Source: Synechococcus sp. BIOS-U3-1 (GTDB taxonomy: Bacteria > Cyanobacteriota > Cyanobacteriia > PCC-6307 > Cyanobiaceae). Taken from it: DNA of 64,000 bases. A program made the translations under genes and the position numbers. The stretch lies in NCBI RefSeq assembly GCF_014279975.1, contig NZ_CP047936.1, positions 868,001-932,000 on the forward strand, read 5' to 3'. How positions within the stretch are numbered: the stretch's first letter is position 1; every line of letters begins with the position of its first letter. The notes under the pieces are model-generated. The model was not told where the DNA came from and did no database searches. It saw only the letters and a program-made list of their open reading frames with translations. This document shows positions 51,481 to 62,015 of this stretch, one piece after another.

Positions 51481-51541
51481 CAGAAAGCCCGAACGCGTCG
51501 GGCCAGGGGGTGTGAGGAGTGTGTGAGCCGAGGCTCGCACG
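51481..51541 (-). ncRNA. yfr1: Yfr1 small regulatory RNA
   Basis: On the minus strand the sequence has: a 5' hairpin (GTGCGAGCC / GGCTCACAC, 51540-51521), the unpaired 11-base core ACTCCTCACAC (51520-51510) that is the invariant signature of Yfr1, and a 3' intrinsic terminator hairpin (GCCCGA / TCGGGC, 51503-51487) ending in TTTCT. Yfr1 is a constitutive, abundant sRNA that base-pairs through this core with outer-membrane protein mRNAs in marine cyanobacteria. The position between guaB and trxA is the conserved locus. Ends are estimated to within a few bases. Confidence 0.92.
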
Positions 51542-51546
51542 AACTG

Positions 51547-51552
51547 ATTTTA
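51547..51552 (-). promoter_or_regulatory. -10 box of the Yfr1 promoter
   Basis: TAAAAT on the minus strand, 6-7 bases upstream of the predicted Yfr1 5' end, fits a sigma70-type -10 element. No clear -35 was identified. Confidence 0.55.
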
Positions 51553-51598
51553 CCCACGCTTCCACAGCTCTATCTCTGTCTCGTTGCGAGAACTTCGA

Positions 51599-52762
51599 CT
51601 ATTTGCCCATGCCGAGATGCTGAGCTTTCTGATAAACCTTGCCCTCGGTGAGCAGTGACGGAGCCACTACCACCTCCACCTGTTGCATTTCATTGATGGT
51701 GCGTGCTCCAAGGGTTCCCATCGAGGTTTTCAGGCAACCCAGCAGGTTGTGAGTTCCATCATCAAGTTTGGCTGGCCCACGAAGGATGCGTTCCAGACTT
51801 CCTGTGCTGCCGACGTTGATACGGGTACCGCGGGGCAACACCGGACTTGGAGTGGCCATGCCCCAGTGAAAGCCCCGGCCGGGTGCTTCCTCTGCACGGG
51901 CAATCGGCGAGCCGATCATCACGGCATCCGCTCCACAAGCGATGCATTTGCAGATGTCACCTCCGGTCACAATGCCGCCGTCGGCAACGATGGGAACGTA
52001 TCGATTGCTTTCCTTTTTGTAGTCCTCTCGTGCTGCAGCACAGTCCGCCACCGCTGTGGCCTGAGGAATGCCAACGCCTAGTACCCCTCTGGAGGTGCAG
52101 GCCGCTCCAGGGCCGATGCCCACCATTACGGCAGCTGCTCCAGCGCGCATCAGTTGAAGAGCCACGTCGTAAGTGACGCAATTACCAATCACAACGGGAA
52201 CCCCCATCTCCCGACAGAGGGTTTCAAGGTCGAGTGTCTCTTGGCCTTCTGGTCCGACGTGATTCGTCGACACCACAGTGGCCTGAACAAAAAATAGATC
52301 CGCACCTGCCTCGGCGATCGCCTTGCCGAAGCGCAGAGCGGCAACTGGGGTTCCGCTGACAGCGGCGATACCACCCTGAGCCTTGATGTCCTGAATGCGC
52401 TTGCGAATTAATGACTCCTGCACCGGCTGGCTGTAGATCTCCTGCATAAGAGGAACGAACTCGTCCTTGCCGACCGAAGCAATCCGGTCAAGAACGCTAT
52501 TCGGATCTTCGTAACGGGTCTGGACTCCCTCCAGGTTGAGCACACCGAGCGCTCCCAACTTGGTCAGGTTGACCGCCATACCCACATCCACAACCCCGTC
52601 CATGGCACTGGCGATGATCGGAATCTCGCGCTCGATGCCTCCAATCGACCAGCTGGTGTCGGTCACCTCTGGATCCACGGTTTTGCCGCCTGGCACCAGT
52701 GCAATCTCATCGATGCCATAGGCCCGGCGTACAACCTTGGAGCGTCCGAGCTGAATGTCCAC
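51599..52762 (-). CDS. guaB3: GuaB3-type IMP dehydrogenase family protein
   Basis: A 387-residue TIM-barrel enzyme of the IMPDH/GMP reductase family, lacking the CBS domains of classical GuaB, as in the cyanobacterial/actinobacterial GuaB3 group. Catalytic-loop Cys in GIGPGAACTSRGVLG, phosphate loop DGGIVTGGDICKCIACGAD, and C-terminal flap region. Recent work on a cyanobacterial GuaB3 supports IMP dehydrogenase activity; the exact in-vivo role is still less certain. It precedes Yfr1 and trxA. Confidence 0.9.
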   Translation of the reverse strand: MDIQLGRSKVVRRAYGIDEIALVPGGKTVDPEVTDTSWSIGGIEREIPIIASAMDGVVDVGMAVNLTKLGALGVLNLEGVQTRYEDPNSVLDRIASVGKDEFVPLMQEIYSQPVQESLIRKRIQDIKAQGGIAAVSGTPVAALRFGKAIAEAGADLFFVQATVVSTNHVGPEGQETLDLETLCREMGVPVVIGNCVTYDVALQLMRAGAAAVMVGIGPGAACTSRGVLGVGIPQATAVADCAAAREDYKKESNRYVPIVADGGIVTGGDICKCIACGADAVMIGSPIARAEEAPGRGFHWGMATPSPVLPRGTRINVGSTGSLERILRGPAKLDDGTHNLLGCLKTSMGTLGARTINEMQQVEVVVAPSLLTEGKVYQKAQHLGMGK

Positions 52763-52826
52763 CGCAGGAGCTAACAGAGTTGGATCAAGCTACCAATCGG
52801 TGCCTCACGAGTGGTGACGATTCGGG

Positions 52827-53393
52827 TTAGGACTTTGAGCCTCCACGCAAGCTGCTCCAAAGATCGTTCGCATTGGCCGAAATCTTTTTCCGCTCTTCTG
52901 CGCGAATCAAGCGTGTCGCTGCAAACCAAACTGCATAAAAAGCACCGACCAGCTGAAAGAGCCTGGGAGCCAGTGGAACTGTGGCGATGGCGTCGAGAAT
53001 TCCTCCATAAATCCGCAGCGTCAGAATCACAACAATGAGTCCGCCCAGCAGAAACAGAGGCTGGCGGAGGCTCTGCCACTGATCTTGGAGGTTGTTCTCC
53101 TCAAAAAATTGCTTGATGCGGTTGGAGAGCAGCTCCCATTCGCCTCCTGCCTCTTCACCACTATCAGCAGATGCCTGAGCGGGAACGCTGACGCGCTCCG
53201 CGATTGAAGGTGAGGTTGTCGCTGCAACGGGTTGTGCCGCTGGTTCAGCAGGTGTGGACGTGGGGGAGGAGTCTGCAGCTACTGGGGTTTGCTCCGCCTC
53301 TGCAGCTCGGTCAGTGATGTCGCCATGAGCCGGAAGATCCGGATTGATGGATTCGGCAGGAGCCTGGGTTTCGGAGGGCTTGTCGGACGACAT
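52827..53393 (-). CDS. CAAD-domain (CURT1-like) thylakoid membrane protein
   Basis: A 188-residue protein with a long Pro/Ala/Ser-rich disordered N-terminus, then an amphipathic helix and two membrane helices (FLLGGLIVVILTLRIYGGI and LFQLVGAFYAVWFAATRLI) and a basic tail, the CAAD layout. CAAD/CURT proteins bend thylakoid membranes at grana margins or convergence zones. ATG 53393 (MSSDKPSET) preferred to an upstream Met. Divergent from gyrA. Confidence 0.83.
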   Translation of the reverse strand: MSSDKPSETQAPAESINPDLPAHGDITDRAAEAEQTPVAADSSPTSTPAEPAAQPVAATTSPSIAERVSVPAQASADSGEEAGGEWELLSNRIKQFFEENNLQDQWQSLRQPLFLLGGLIVVILTLRIYGGILDAIATVPLAPRLFQLVGAFYAVWFAATRLIRAEERKKISANANDLWSSLRGGSKS

Positions 53394-53531
53394 CAACTTC
53401 AGTCCAAGTGGCGACGCCAAAGCGTAAGGGCCTGATCCGTGATTGATCCAACACAGACAGCAAAAGGTGACGCGCCTGGTGTCATCCGATCACGAATCCG
53501 CGATAAAGTGAGAAGGATCTAAAGGTCTTAT

Positions 53532-56165
53532 ATGGCGGATTCAGTGGGGCCCGGCAGCGGCGGTCCCGGCGATTCCGACGATCGGATCATCCAGACCGAC
53601 CTTCGAAACGAGATGTCGCGCTCGTATCTCGAGTACGCGATGAGCGTGATCGTCGGTAGAGCTCTGCCTGACGCTCGAGATGGTCTCAAACCTGTTCATC
53701 GCAGGATTCTTTACGCGATGTACGAGCTGGGTCTCACCAGTGACCGCCCCTATCGCAAGTGCGCGCGTGTGGTGGGTGAAGTGCTCGGTAAGTACCACCC
53801 CCATGGAGATACAGCCGTCTACGACGCGCTGGTGCGGATGGCCCAGAGTTTCTCGATGTCGATGCCTCTGATCGACGGGCATGGCAATTTCGGTTCGGTG
53901 GACAATGATCCGCCGGCTGCAATGCGCTACACCGAATCGCGGCTGCAGGCCCTCACGACCGATTCTCTGCTCGAAGATATCGAGGCGGAGACCGTCGATT
54001 TCAGTGACAATTTCGACGGTTCACAGCAAGAGCCCACGGTTCTGCCATCACGGATTCCTCAGCTGTTGCTCAACGGCTCAGCAGGAATCGCCGTTGGCAT
54101 GGCGACCAATATTCCTCCTCACAACCTTGGAGAGCTGATCGCTGGTCTTCTGGCCCTGATTGAGAACCGCGACATCGGCGATCAGGAGTTGATGGCCCTG
54201 ATTCCTGGCCCCGATTTTCCGACCGGAGGCCAGATCCTGGGTCGCACCGGAATCAAGGAGACCTATCTCAGTGGTCGTGGTTCGGTGACCATGCGCGGTG
54301 TTGCTGGCATCGAAACCCTCGAGATTCCTGGCCGTCCTGATCGCGATGCGGTGATCATCACTGAACTCCCGTATCAGACCAACAAAGCAGGGCTGATTGA
54401 GCGCATTGCCGAGATGGTCAATGACAAGAAACTTGAGGGGATCTCAGATATCCGCGATGAAAGTGATCGCGACGGCATGCGGATTGTCGTGGAGCTTCGC
54501 CGCGATGCCTATCCCCAGGTGGTGCTGAACAATCTCTACAAGCTCACCCCTTTGCAGAGCAATTTCAGTGCCTACATGCTGGCGCTCGTAAACGGTGAGC
54601 CGATTTTGCTCACCCTGCGCAAAATGCTGGATGTGTTTCTCGACTTCAGGGTCGAGACCATCGAGCGCCGCACGCGCTACCTGCTGCGTAAGGCTGAGGA
54701 ACGCGATCACATCCTGCTTGGTCTGCTGCTTGCCCTCGACCAGCTTGATCCGATCATTGCCCTGATCAGGGCTGCTCCCGATACCGCCACAGCGCGACAG
54801 CAGCTGCAGGACCGTCATGGCTTGAGCGAGGTCCAGGCAGACGCGATCCTGCAGATGCAGCTGCGGCGACTCACCGCCCTTGAAGCCGACAAGATTCGCT
54901 TAGAGCATGAGGATCTGGTCGCCAAGATCGCCGACTACAAGGACATTCTTGGTCGTCGAGAGCGGGTCTTCGGTCTGATCAAAGACGAACTCAATCAATT
55001 GAGGGATCGTCACGCCGTTCCACGCCGAACTGAGATTCTCGACCTTGGTGGCGGCCTCGAAGACATCGATTTGATCGCCAACGAGCGGTCTGTCGTGCTG
55101 GTGACCGAAACCGGTTATCTCAAGCGCATGCCGGTAAGCGAGTTTGAAGCCACCAGCCGGGGCACCCGCGGTAAGGCCGGCACCAGAAGCCAGGGTGAAG
55201 ATCCGGTCAAGCTGTTCATTGGCTGCAATGACCACGACACCTTGTTGCTGTTCAGTGACCGTGGCGTGTCGTATGCCCTTCCGGCGTATCGCGTTCCTCA
55301 GTGCAGCCGAACGGCCAAGGGAACACCCGTGGTTCAGTTGCTGCCCATTCCCAGGGAGGAGGCGATTACCTCGCTTCTCGCTGTGTCTGAATTCAACGAC
55401 GACACCGATCTGTTGATGTTGACCCAGGGGGGATTCATCAAACGAACTCGCCTGTCGGCGTTCAGCAACATTCGCTCCAACGGTTTGATTGCCATTGGCC
55501 TTGAGGAGGGTGATGCGCTCACATGGGTCCGACTCTCTGTGCCCGGCGACAGTGTTCTGATCGGCTCGAAAGCCGGAATGACGATTCACTTCCGCCTTAG
55601 CGACGATGAACTTCGCCCTCTGGGTCGTACCGCTCGTGGTGTTCGCTCGATGAATCTCCGCGCAGGAGATGAACTGGTGAGCATGGATGTGCTGCCGGTA
55701 GAGCTTGCTGATCAGATCGCTGCCAGTGCTGATGACAGTGATGATGAAGGCACCCCTGCCAGTGAGGGGCCCTGGGTGTTGGTGGCCTCGGCAGCGGGCC
55801 TCGGCAAGAGAGTTCCGGTGACTCAATTCCGTTTGCAGAAACGCGCTGGAATGGGACTGAGGGCGATGAAATTCCGCACGGATGCCGATCAGCTGGTGGG
55901 TCTCAGCGTTCTTGGTGCTGGTGAGGAGTTGCTGCTGGTGAGTGAAAAGGGAGTGATCGTCCGGACCAGTGCCGATGCCATTCCTCAGCAATCCCGGGCC
56001 GCTACGGGCGTTCGCCTTCAGAAGCTCGACAAGGGTGATCACCTTCTCAAGGTCGTGCTGGTTCCCCCGGAAGCCGAGACGCATGAGCTCGATGATGCTT
56101 CAGCGGACTCTGATTCCAGTGATGCTGTTGACGTCAACGCCGAGAGTGCGCCTGCGGACAGCTGA
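53532..56165 (+). CDS. gyrA: DNA gyrase subunit A
   Basis: Cuts and rejoins DNA for negative supercoiling, with GyrB. 877 residues: N-terminal Pro/Gly-rich head, catalytic Tyr133 in [11 protein letters not shown], quinolone-region [10 protein letters not shown] with Thr94 at the position of E. coli Ser83, and C-terminal beta-pinwheel with a GyrA box-like [14 protein letters not shown]. Acidic Asp/Ser-rich tail. The lycopene cyclase gene starts two bases after its stop. Confidence 0.97.
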   Translation: MADSVGPGSGGPGDSDDRIIQTDLRNEMSRSYLEYAMSVIVGRALPDARDGLKPVHRRILYAMYELGLTSDRPYRKCARVVGEVLGKYHPHGDTAVYDALVRMAQSFSMSMPLIDGHGNFGSVDNDPPAAMRYTESRLQALTTDSLLEDIEAETVDFSDNFDGSQQEPTVLPSRIPQLLLNGSAGIAVGMATNIPPHNLGELIAGLLALIENRDIGDQELMALIPGPDFPTGGQILGRTGIKETYLSGRGSVTMRGVAGIETLEIPGRPDRDAVIITELPYQTNKAGLIERIAEMVNDKKLEGISDIRDESDRDGMRIVVELRRDAYPQVVLNNLYKLTPLQSNFSAYMLALVNGEPILLTLRKMLDVFLDFRVETIERRTRYLLRKAEERDHILLGLLLALDQLDPIIALIRAAPDTATARQQLQDRHGLSEVQADAILQMQLRRLTALEADKIRLEHEDLVAKIADYKDILGRRERVFGLIKDELNQLRDRHAVPRRTEILDLGGGLEDIDLIANERSVVLVTETGYLKRMPVSEFEATSRGTRGKAGTRSQGEDPVKLFIGCNDHDTLLLFSDRGVSYALPAYRVPQCSRTAKGTPVVQLLPIPREEAITSLLAVSEFNDDTDLLMLTQGGFIKRTRLSAFSNIRSNGLIAIGLEEGDALTWVRLSVPGDSVLIGSKAGMTIHFRLSDDELRPLGRTARGVRSMNLRAGDELVSMDVLPVELADQIAASADDSDDEGTPASEGPWVLVASAAGLGKRVPVTQFRLQKRAGMGLRAMKFRTDADQLVGLSVLGAGEELLLVSEKGVIVRTSADAIPQQSRAATGVRLQKLDKGDHLLKVVLVPPEAETHELDDASADSDSSDAVDVNAESAPADS

Positions 56166-56167
56166 CC

Positions 56168-57412
56168 TTGGCTAGCTGCGCTGATGTTCTGGTGCTTGGG
56201 GGCGGTCCGGCCGCCCTCTGTATCGCCTCGGAGCTTCACCAGCGTGGAGTGGTTGTCGAAGGCATCGCTCCCGAGCCTGTGGATGCACCATGGCCCAACA
56301 CTTACGGCATCTGGGTCGATGAACTAAAGGCCCTCAACCTTGAACATCTAATTGAGCACCGCTGGAACGATACGGTCAGCTACTTCGGTGCCGGTGGCTC
56401 AGAGGTCGCAGATCAACCGCTCGTTCATGGCATCGAGTACGGATTGTTTGACCGCGCTGCCCTTCAGAACCATTGGCTGCAACGAGCGCTCGGGGTTGTC
56501 TGGCATCGGGACACTGCCGATCATTTGGAGGCAGGAGCCGACCACACACTGGTGACCTGTGCCTCAGGAAAAGTGCGCAAGGCCAGGCTTGTCATTGATG
56601 CCTCCGGCGCCGGTAGTTCGCACATTCTCAGGCCAGATCAGGGCCCGGTCGCTGGACAGGCTGCCTACGGCGTCGTGGGGCGTTTCTCAGAAGCCCCTAT
56701 TAGCAGTGGACGTTTCGTCTTAATGGATTATCGCAGCAATCATCTCAGTGAGATACAGCGTTTGGAACCTCCCACGTTTCTCTATGCCATGGATCTAGGC
56801 GATGGGGTGTTTTTCATTGAAGAGACATCACTTGCATTGGCACCGGGGGTTCCCTACGACGTGCTCAAGCAACGTCTGCAGCAGCGCTTGGATCAGCGCG
56901 GTGTGCAGATCACTGAGGTAATCCACGAAGAGTTCTGCCTCTTCCCCATGAATCTGCCGCTACCCGATCGCAGCCAGCCAGTGCTGGCCTTTGGTGGTGC
57001 GGCGAGCATGGTGCATCCCGCTTCCGGCTACATGGTGGGGGCGCTGCTGCGTCGTGGCCCTGGATTGGCGGATGCCCTGACTGCAGCTCTGGCGGATACA
57101 TCGCTCGGATCAGCCGATCTTGCCCGGCGAGGCTGGCAGACGCTCTGGCCCACTGAGTTGGTACTGAGGCATCAGCTTTATCAGTTTGGTCTGGGTCGTC
57201 TGATGGGATTCAACGCAAGCCTGCTTCGGACCCATTTCGCCACCTTCTTTTCGCTGGCCAGAGCGGACTGGTTTGGCTTCCTGACCAACACCTTGCCCCT
57301 GCCCCGGCTGATGGCGGTGATGTTGCGACTGTTTGCCCTGTCCCCGTGGGAACTCAGGCGTGGGCTTGTGCTGGGAGCAGAGAAGAGTCAGGCGCCAGAC
57401 TTCAGCCGTTGA
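56168..57412 (+). CDS. crtL: Lycopene cyclase (CrtL type)
   Basis: FAD-dependent cyclisation of lycopene ends to beta- (or epsilon-) rings, for beta-carotene and zeaxanthin. 414 residues: dinucleotide fold VLVLGGGPAALCIASELHQR, cyclase motifs PNTYGIWVDEL and DASGAGS, and C-terminal FGGAASMVHPASGYMVG. TTG 56168 start sits two bases after gyrA, implying co-transcription. Beta versus epsilon specificity cannot be told from sequence alone. The 3' end overlaps the convergent GH57 gene by 11 bases. Confidence 0.92.
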   Translation: MASCADVLVLGGGPAALCIASELHQRGVVVEGIAPEPVDAPWPNTYGIWVDELKALNLEHLIEHRWNDTVSYFGAGGSEVADQPLVHGIEYGLFDRAALQNHWLQRALGVVWHRDTADHLEAGADHTLVTCASGKVRKARLVIDASGAGSSHILRPDQGPVAGQAAYGVVGRFSEAPISSGRFVLMDYRSNHLSEIQRLEPPTFLYAMDLGDGVFFIEETSLALAPGVPYDVLKQRLQQRLDQRGVQITEVIHEEFCLFPMNLPLPDRSQPVLAFGGAASMVHPASGYMVGALLRRGPGLADALTAALADTSLGSADLARRGWQTLWPTELVLRHQLYQFGLGRLMGFNASLLRTHFATFFSLARADWFGFLTNTLPLPRLMAVMLRLFALSPWELRRGLVLGAEKSQAPDFSR

Positions 57413-58970
57413 GGCTGCTCCAGTCAGCTGGCTGAATCAAGGGGAAGATGGCATCCTCCTCTTCCAGTTCCTGCAGCCATCCTTCAGGCAGTGGTTCATG
57501 TTGCTCGATTGCGTCGATCAATCGCCAAAAGCGTTCGAGGTGGCGCTCGATGCGCTCCCTGGCGAGTTCCGTTGTGGTGCCTGCTCTGAGAATGAAACTC
57601 CAGTCCGATGACTGGGCCAGCAGCAGTTCACGTGCGGCCTGATGCAACAGACGAAGATCTAATTCGCTCCCCACACCTCGGCTGCATCGGTCCACCATGG
57701 CTCGACCTGCGCGGCTCCATTCAGGAATGATCCAGGCGTTGGTTTCGTTGAGCCAGTAATCGTGAAAGCCACCCCTGCCCCAACTAGAAGGGCAGGGATT
57801 GCAGATCTGAAGATTCGGTTGATCGTTCAGCACGCCACGCAGGCTGGTGAATCGGATGTTCTGCTCTGGTGCCTGGCGAAACAGTTCGGCCAGAAAGCCT
57901 GGACCTTCAAACCACCAGTGGCCGAAGAGCTCAGCATCAAAAGGCGCAACGAGCAGAGGTTCAATGGCCATGCCCTCGCTCAGCCGATCGAGCTGCTGGC
58001 GTCTGCCTTCTAGGAAATGCTTAGCGTGGTCTCGGGTGCGTGCGATGGCTTGGTCGGGCTGATAGGGCTGCTTTCCATCCAGACCACCGGCCGGATCGCT
58101 GACCCGATGAAGCTTCAGTCCTAGCGGACGCTTGGTGGGCAGTCCCATGGCCTCGATCTGTTCAGCAGGTAGATCCCAGCCAAGATCTCGGTGAAATTCG
58201 CGATACCAGGGATCGCCTGGATAGCCGTCCTTCGCTGACCAAACAGGAAGGGTGGCATCACTGTCGCGACCGAAGAAGGCGACTCCCTGACGGCTCACAA
58301 TCGGTGCATAAACCCCGTAGCGCGGTCGGGGTTCCGCATGCAGCAGTCCGTGACCATCAAGGACGGCGTAACGCAGTCCTGCATCGCGCATCCAGCGATC
58401 CAGTCCTTCGTAGTACGCACATTCTGGAAGCCAGATGCCAAGAGGTCTCTCTCCCAGCAATCTGTGGTGCTCTCTGACAGCAGTTCGTAACTGAGCACGC
58501 ACGACCTCGGGGTGCTCTCTCAGCAGAGGCAGATACCCATGGGTTGCTCCACAAGTGAGTAGGTCGAGAACGCCCTGGCGCTGGAGTTCTGCGAAGCGTG
58601 GAATCAGGTTGCCGTCACAGCGTTGCCATGCACTGAGGTGGCGTTGGAAGCTGCTGGCCAAATGCTCTGCTGCCGATTGCCGATCAGCAGGGGCATGCAG
58701 CAACAGCTTGAGTCTCGCTCGGATCCAGGCGGGAAAGCGCTCTCTGAGCGTGGCATCTGCCATCAGTGACAGCAGAGTGGGTGACAGCCCCATGGTCAGA
58801 AGTGGGCTCTGCCCCGGATCAGCAGCAGCTTTCTCCAGCGTCTCCAGGAGGGGGAGATAGCACTCAATTAGGGCCTGGAAGAACCAGTCCTCTTCAAGTG
58901 AGTGGGCCTCCGCACCGCGGACGAACGGCAGATGGGCGTGCAGAACAAGAGCCAGTGCCCCATTGGCCAC
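57402..58970 (-). CDS. Glycoside hydrolase family 57, probable 1,4-alpha-glucan branching enzyme
   Basis: A 522-residue GH57 protein, likely introducing alpha-1,6 branches in glycogen. Family motifs: LVLHAHLPFVRG near the N-terminus, GIWLPECAYYEGLD, the catalytic-nucleophile region and a late DAELFGHWWFEGPGFL with the acid residue. C-terminal helical domain present (ELDLRLLHQAARELLLAQSSDW). Divergent from leuA. Confidence 0.92.
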   Translation of the reverse strand: MANGALALVLHAHLPFVRGAEAHSLEEDWFFQALIECYLPLLETLEKAAADPGQSPLLTMGLSPTLLSLMADATLRERFPAWIRARLKLLLHAPADRQSAAEHLASSFQRHLSAWQRCDGNLIPRFAELQRQGVLDLLTCGATHGYLPLLREHPEVVRAQLRTAVREHHRLLGERPLGIWLPECAYYEGLDRWMRDAGLRYAVLDGHGLLHAEPRPRYGVYAPIVSRQGVAFFGRDSDATLPVWSAKDGYPGDPWYREFHRDLGWDLPAEQIEAMGLPTKRPLGLKLHRVSDPAGGLDGKQPYQPDQAIARTRDHAKHFLEGRRQQLDRLSEGMAIEPLLVAPFDAELFGHWWFEGPGFLAELFRQAPEQNIRFTSLRGVLNDQPNLQICNPCPSSWGRGGFHDYWLNETNAWIIPEWSRAGRAMVDRCSRGVGSELDLRLLHQAARELLLAQSSDWSFILRAGTTTELARERIERHLERFWRLIDAIEQHEPLPEGWLQELEEEDAIFPLIQPADWSSLNG

Positions 58971-59099
58971 TTTTTTGTCCCATCAACCGTGTGAATGTAC
59001 CGGGATTCCGGGCGGGATCTACAGGATTGGCACTGGCTTACACGCTTAGAGTGCCTTTACCCATAGTCATTCCGACTAAATCGCGTCGAGGCTTTTGCC

Positions 59100-60722
59100 A
59101 TGGCCCACGACCCAGGCCGCGTTTTGATCTTCGACACCACCCTCAGGGATGGTGAACAATCTCCGGGGGCCAGCCTCAACCTTGAGGAGAAACTGGCGAT
59201 TGCGCAGCAGCTGGCAAGACTGGGCGTGGATGTGATCGAGGCGGGCTTTCCCTTCGCCAGTCCAGGGGACTTTGCTGCTGTCCAGCGCATTGCCCAACAG
59301 GTCGGGGGAGAGAACGGGCCAGTGATCTGTGGGCTGTCGCGGGCGTCGAGAGGCGATATCAAAGCCTGCGCTGAAGCGGTGGCTCCAGCCCCTCGTAGAC
59401 GGATCCATACGTTCATCGCAACCAGCGATATTCACCTCGAGTACAAACTGCGCAAAAGCCGTCAGGAGGTGCTGGCCATCGTGCCCGACATGGTGGCGTA
59501 TGCCCATTCCCTGGTCGATGACGTCGAGTTCTCCTGCGAAGACGCAGGGCGCAGCGACCCAGAATTTTTATATGAAGTCATCGAGGCTGCAATTGCTGCC
59601 GGTGCCACCACCATCAATATTCCCGACACGGTTGGCTACACCACACCCACGGAGTTTGGTGAGCTGATTGCGGGAATTGATCGCCATGTTCCCAACATCG
59701 GCGATGCGGTGTTGTCTGTTCATGGACACAACGATCTCGGCCTTGCTGTCGCCAACTTCCTGGAGGCTGTCAAGAACGGGGCGCGACAGCTTGAATGCAC
59801 GATCAACGGCATTGGTGAGCGAGCCGGTAATGCTGCCCTTGAGGAACTGGTCATGGCGTTGCATGTGCGCCGCCGTTATTTCAATCCCTTCTTGGGTCGT
59901 GATGCGGAGTCGCCGACTCCACTTACGGCGGTGCGCACTGAGGAGATCACTAAAACCTCACGTTTGGTTTCCAACCTCACTGGCATGGTGGTGCAGCCCA
60001 ACAAGGCGATCGTGGGCGCTAACGCTTTTGCCCATGTATCGGGAATCCATCAAGACGGTGTCCTTAAGAACCGGCTGACCTACGAAATCGTCGATGCCCG
60101 CACAGTAGGACTCAGTGACAACCGCATTTCTCTTGGCAAGCTCAGTGGTCGTAGTGCCGTGCGTGCACGTCTCGAAGAGCTGGGTTATGACCTCAGCCGC
60201 GAGGATCTTGATGATGCCTTCGCTCGTTTTAAGGACCTTGCCGATCGCAAACGTGAAATCACCGATCGTGACCTTGAAGCCATCGTCAGTGAGCAGGTTC
60301 AGCAGCCCGAGGCCCGCTATCAGCTGAAGCTGGTGCAGGTGAGTTGTGGCAGCAGCACCAACCCAACCGCCACAGTCACCCTGGCGGATGAGGATGGCAA
60401 GGAGAAGACCATGGCATCCATTGGCACCGGTCCAGTGGATGCCGTTTGTCAAGCACTCAACGGTCTGGCTGGGGTCCCCAATGAACTGGTGGAGTTCTCA
60501 GTGAAATCTGTCACTGAGGGCATTGATGCCATCGGTGAGGTGACCATCAGGCTGCGACGAGACGGTGAGTTGTATTCAGGACATTCCGCCGATACTGATG
60601 TGGTGGTGGCTGCGGCTCAGGCCTTCGTCAATGCTTTGAACCGTCTGGTGGCTGGGTCTGCGCAACCGGCTTTGCATCCCCAGAGGGATACCGCACCCCT
60701 TGATGCCCGTCCCACCCTCTGA
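59100..60722 (+). CDS. leuA: 2-isopropylmalate synthase
   Basis: First committed step of leucine synthesis, condensing acetyl-CoA with 2-oxoisovalerate. 540 residues: [15 protein letters not shown] metal/substrate motif, [17 protein letters not shown] with metal His pair, [16 protein letters not shown], and the C-terminal LeuA allosteric domain ([15 protein letters not shown]) for leucine feedback. Together with ilvH at the other end it marks branched-chain amino acid synthesis. ABC permease gene follows 4 bases later. Confidence 0.97.
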   Translation: MAHDPGRVLIFDTTLRDGEQSPGASLNLEEKLAIAQQLARLGVDVIEAGFPFASPGDFAAVQRIAQQVGGENGPVICGLSRASRGDIKACAEAVAPAPRRRIHTFIATSDIHLEYKLRKSRQEVLAIVPDMVAYAHSLVDDVEFSCEDAGRSDPEFLYEVIEAAIAAGATTINIPDTVGYTTPTEFGELIAGIDRHVPNIGDAVLSVHGHNDLGLAVANFLEAVKNGARQLECTINGIGERAGNAALEELVMALHVRRRYFNPFLGRDAESPTPLTAVRTEEITKTSRLVSNLTGMVVQPNKAIVGANAFAHVSGIHQDGVLKNRLTYEIVDARTVGLSDNRISLGKLSGRSAVRARLEELGYDLSREDLDDAFARFKDLADRKREITDRDLEAIVSEQVQQPEARYQLKLVQVSCGSSTNPTATVTLADEDGKEKTMASIGTGPVDAVCQALNGLAGVPNELVEFSVKSVTEGIDAIGEVTIRLRRDGELYSGHSADTDVVVAAAQAFVNALNRLVAGSAQPALHPQRDTAPLDARPTL

Positions 60723-60726
60723 ATTG

Positions 60727-61587
60727 ATGCAGTCCTCCGTCATTCGAGACCCTGCTGGCAAAGCTGGGCTTCGTGCCGGGGCGTTAGTTCAGCTTCTGCT
60801 GCTGATTCTGCTGGCACTGTTGGTGCTCATTCCACTTCTGTGGCTGGTCAGCACGTCTTTGAAAGGTCCTGCAGAGGACATTTTCACGAGTCCACCGGCT
60901 TTGCTGCCTTCGCAACCCAGTCTTGATGCCTATGGACGGCTGTTTCGAGATAACCCTCTGGGCCGCTATCTCTTCAACAGCTCAGTGGTCAGCCTGTTGG
61001 CTGTGGTGGCCAATCTGCTGTTCTGTTCCCTTGCGGCTTACCCATTAGCGCGCATGCGCTTCTCAGGGCGTGGATTGGTTCTGGGCCTGGTGATCGCCAC
61101 TATCCTCATCCCGTTCCAGGTGGTGATGATTCCTCTGTATCTCCTGATGGTGCAGCTGGGTCTTCGCAACACCCTGATGGCTCTCGTGATTCCACAGGCA
61201 GCAACAGCCTTTGGCTTGTATCTGCTTCGTCAGAGCTTTCTCGGGGTTCCCGCAGAGCTGGAGGAGGCTGCCCGCATGGATGGCTGCAGCAAGCTCGGTG
61301 AGTGGTGGAACGTGATGATTCCAGCAGCGCGAGCTGATCTGATCACTCTGGCCATGTTTGTGTTTATCGGCACCTGGAGTGATTTTCTTTGGCCACTGGT
61401 AATCCTGGATGACCCTCAGTTGTTCACCCTTCCGCTGGGTCTGCAGCAGCTGGCCAGCAGCTTTTCCCTCGATTGGAGAATTGTGGCCGCCGGCTCTGTG
61501 GTTTCCATTCTTCCAGTGCTGTTGCTGTTCATCCTTCTGCAGCGTTTCATTCTCCCCAGTGCCAGCGGAGATGCCGTCAAGGGCTGA
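60727..61587 (+). CDS. Sugar-type ABC transporter permease (MalG/CUT1 family), orphan
   Basis: A ~286-residue inner-membrane permease with six membrane segments, MalG-like ABC loop EAARMDGCSKLGEWWNVMIP and the hydrophobic core LVIATILIPFQVVMIPLYLL. CUT1 permeases import sugars or compatible solutes such as glucosylglycerol with a second permease, a binding protein and an ATPase; none is adjacent. ATG 60727 is four bases after leuA, so it may be co-transcribed with it. Confidence 0.9.
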   Translation: MQSSVIRDPAGKAGLRAGALVQLLLLILLALLVLIPLLWLVSTSLKGPAEDIFTSPPALLPSQPSLDAYGRLFRDNPLGRYLFNSSVVSLLAVVANLLFCSLAAYPLARMRFSGRGLVLGLVIATILIPFQVVMIPLYLLMVQLGLRNTLMALVIPQAATAFGLYLLRQSFLGVPAELEEAARMDGCSKLGEWWNVMIPAARADLITLAMFVFIGTWSDFLWPLVILDDPQLFTLPLGLQQLASSFSLDWRIVAAGSVVSILPVLLLFILLQRFILPSASGDAVKG

Positions 61588-61999
61588 TCACTGGCTGTTG
61601 AGATGACTGCTGTTGAGATGAGGGCAGTCCTGGTGGTGCTGTTCGTTCAAGGTCCCGGTCTTCCCGAGGTTCGAGATCACGATTGGATGGGAACGGGGTC
61701 TCGATCCTGTTCCAGAGGGCCCGTTCCCGATCGGCGGAAGCGCGCTGCCAGCTTTCCAGATTGCTGATCTTCCTCTGAAGCGATTGTTGTCGTGTCTGTA
61801 AAACCCCAAGCTGCTGTTCGATCAGCTCTCGGCTTCCTGTCCTGTCACGCAGCTCGACACTGTTCAGTCTGTCGAGCTGCTTCACCAGATCCTGGATGGT
61901 GTGGCTTTGTTGTTGCAGAGACTGCCAGAGAACAATGAACAGAACCAGCAGGAATGGAAACCCCGCTGCAGGGATAACGATCCAGAGGCGATCACGCAC
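61577..61999 (-). CDS. Membrane-anchored coiled-coil protein, unknown function
   Basis: A 140-residue protein with one N-terminal membrane helix (IVIPAAGFPFLLVLFIVLWQ), then ~65 residues of coiled coil (QQLGVLQTRQQSLQRKISNL) and a Pro/Gln-rich tail. No family recognised. Overlaps the end of the convergent permease gene by 11 bases. Confidence 0.7.
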   Translation of the reverse strand: MRDRLWIVIPAAGFPFLLVLFIVLWQSLQQQSHTIQDLVKQLDRLNSVELRDRTGSRELIEQQLGVLQTRQQSLQRKISNLESWQRASADRERALWNRIETPFPSNRDLEPREDRDLERTAPPGLPSSQQQSSQQPVISP

Positions 62000-62015
62000 T
62001 GCTCTCTGGGATGAC

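Noticed and set aside
54900-56084. 394-codon minus-strand frame opposite gyrA
   Set aside because: Antisense shadow of gyrA; no domain, no context.
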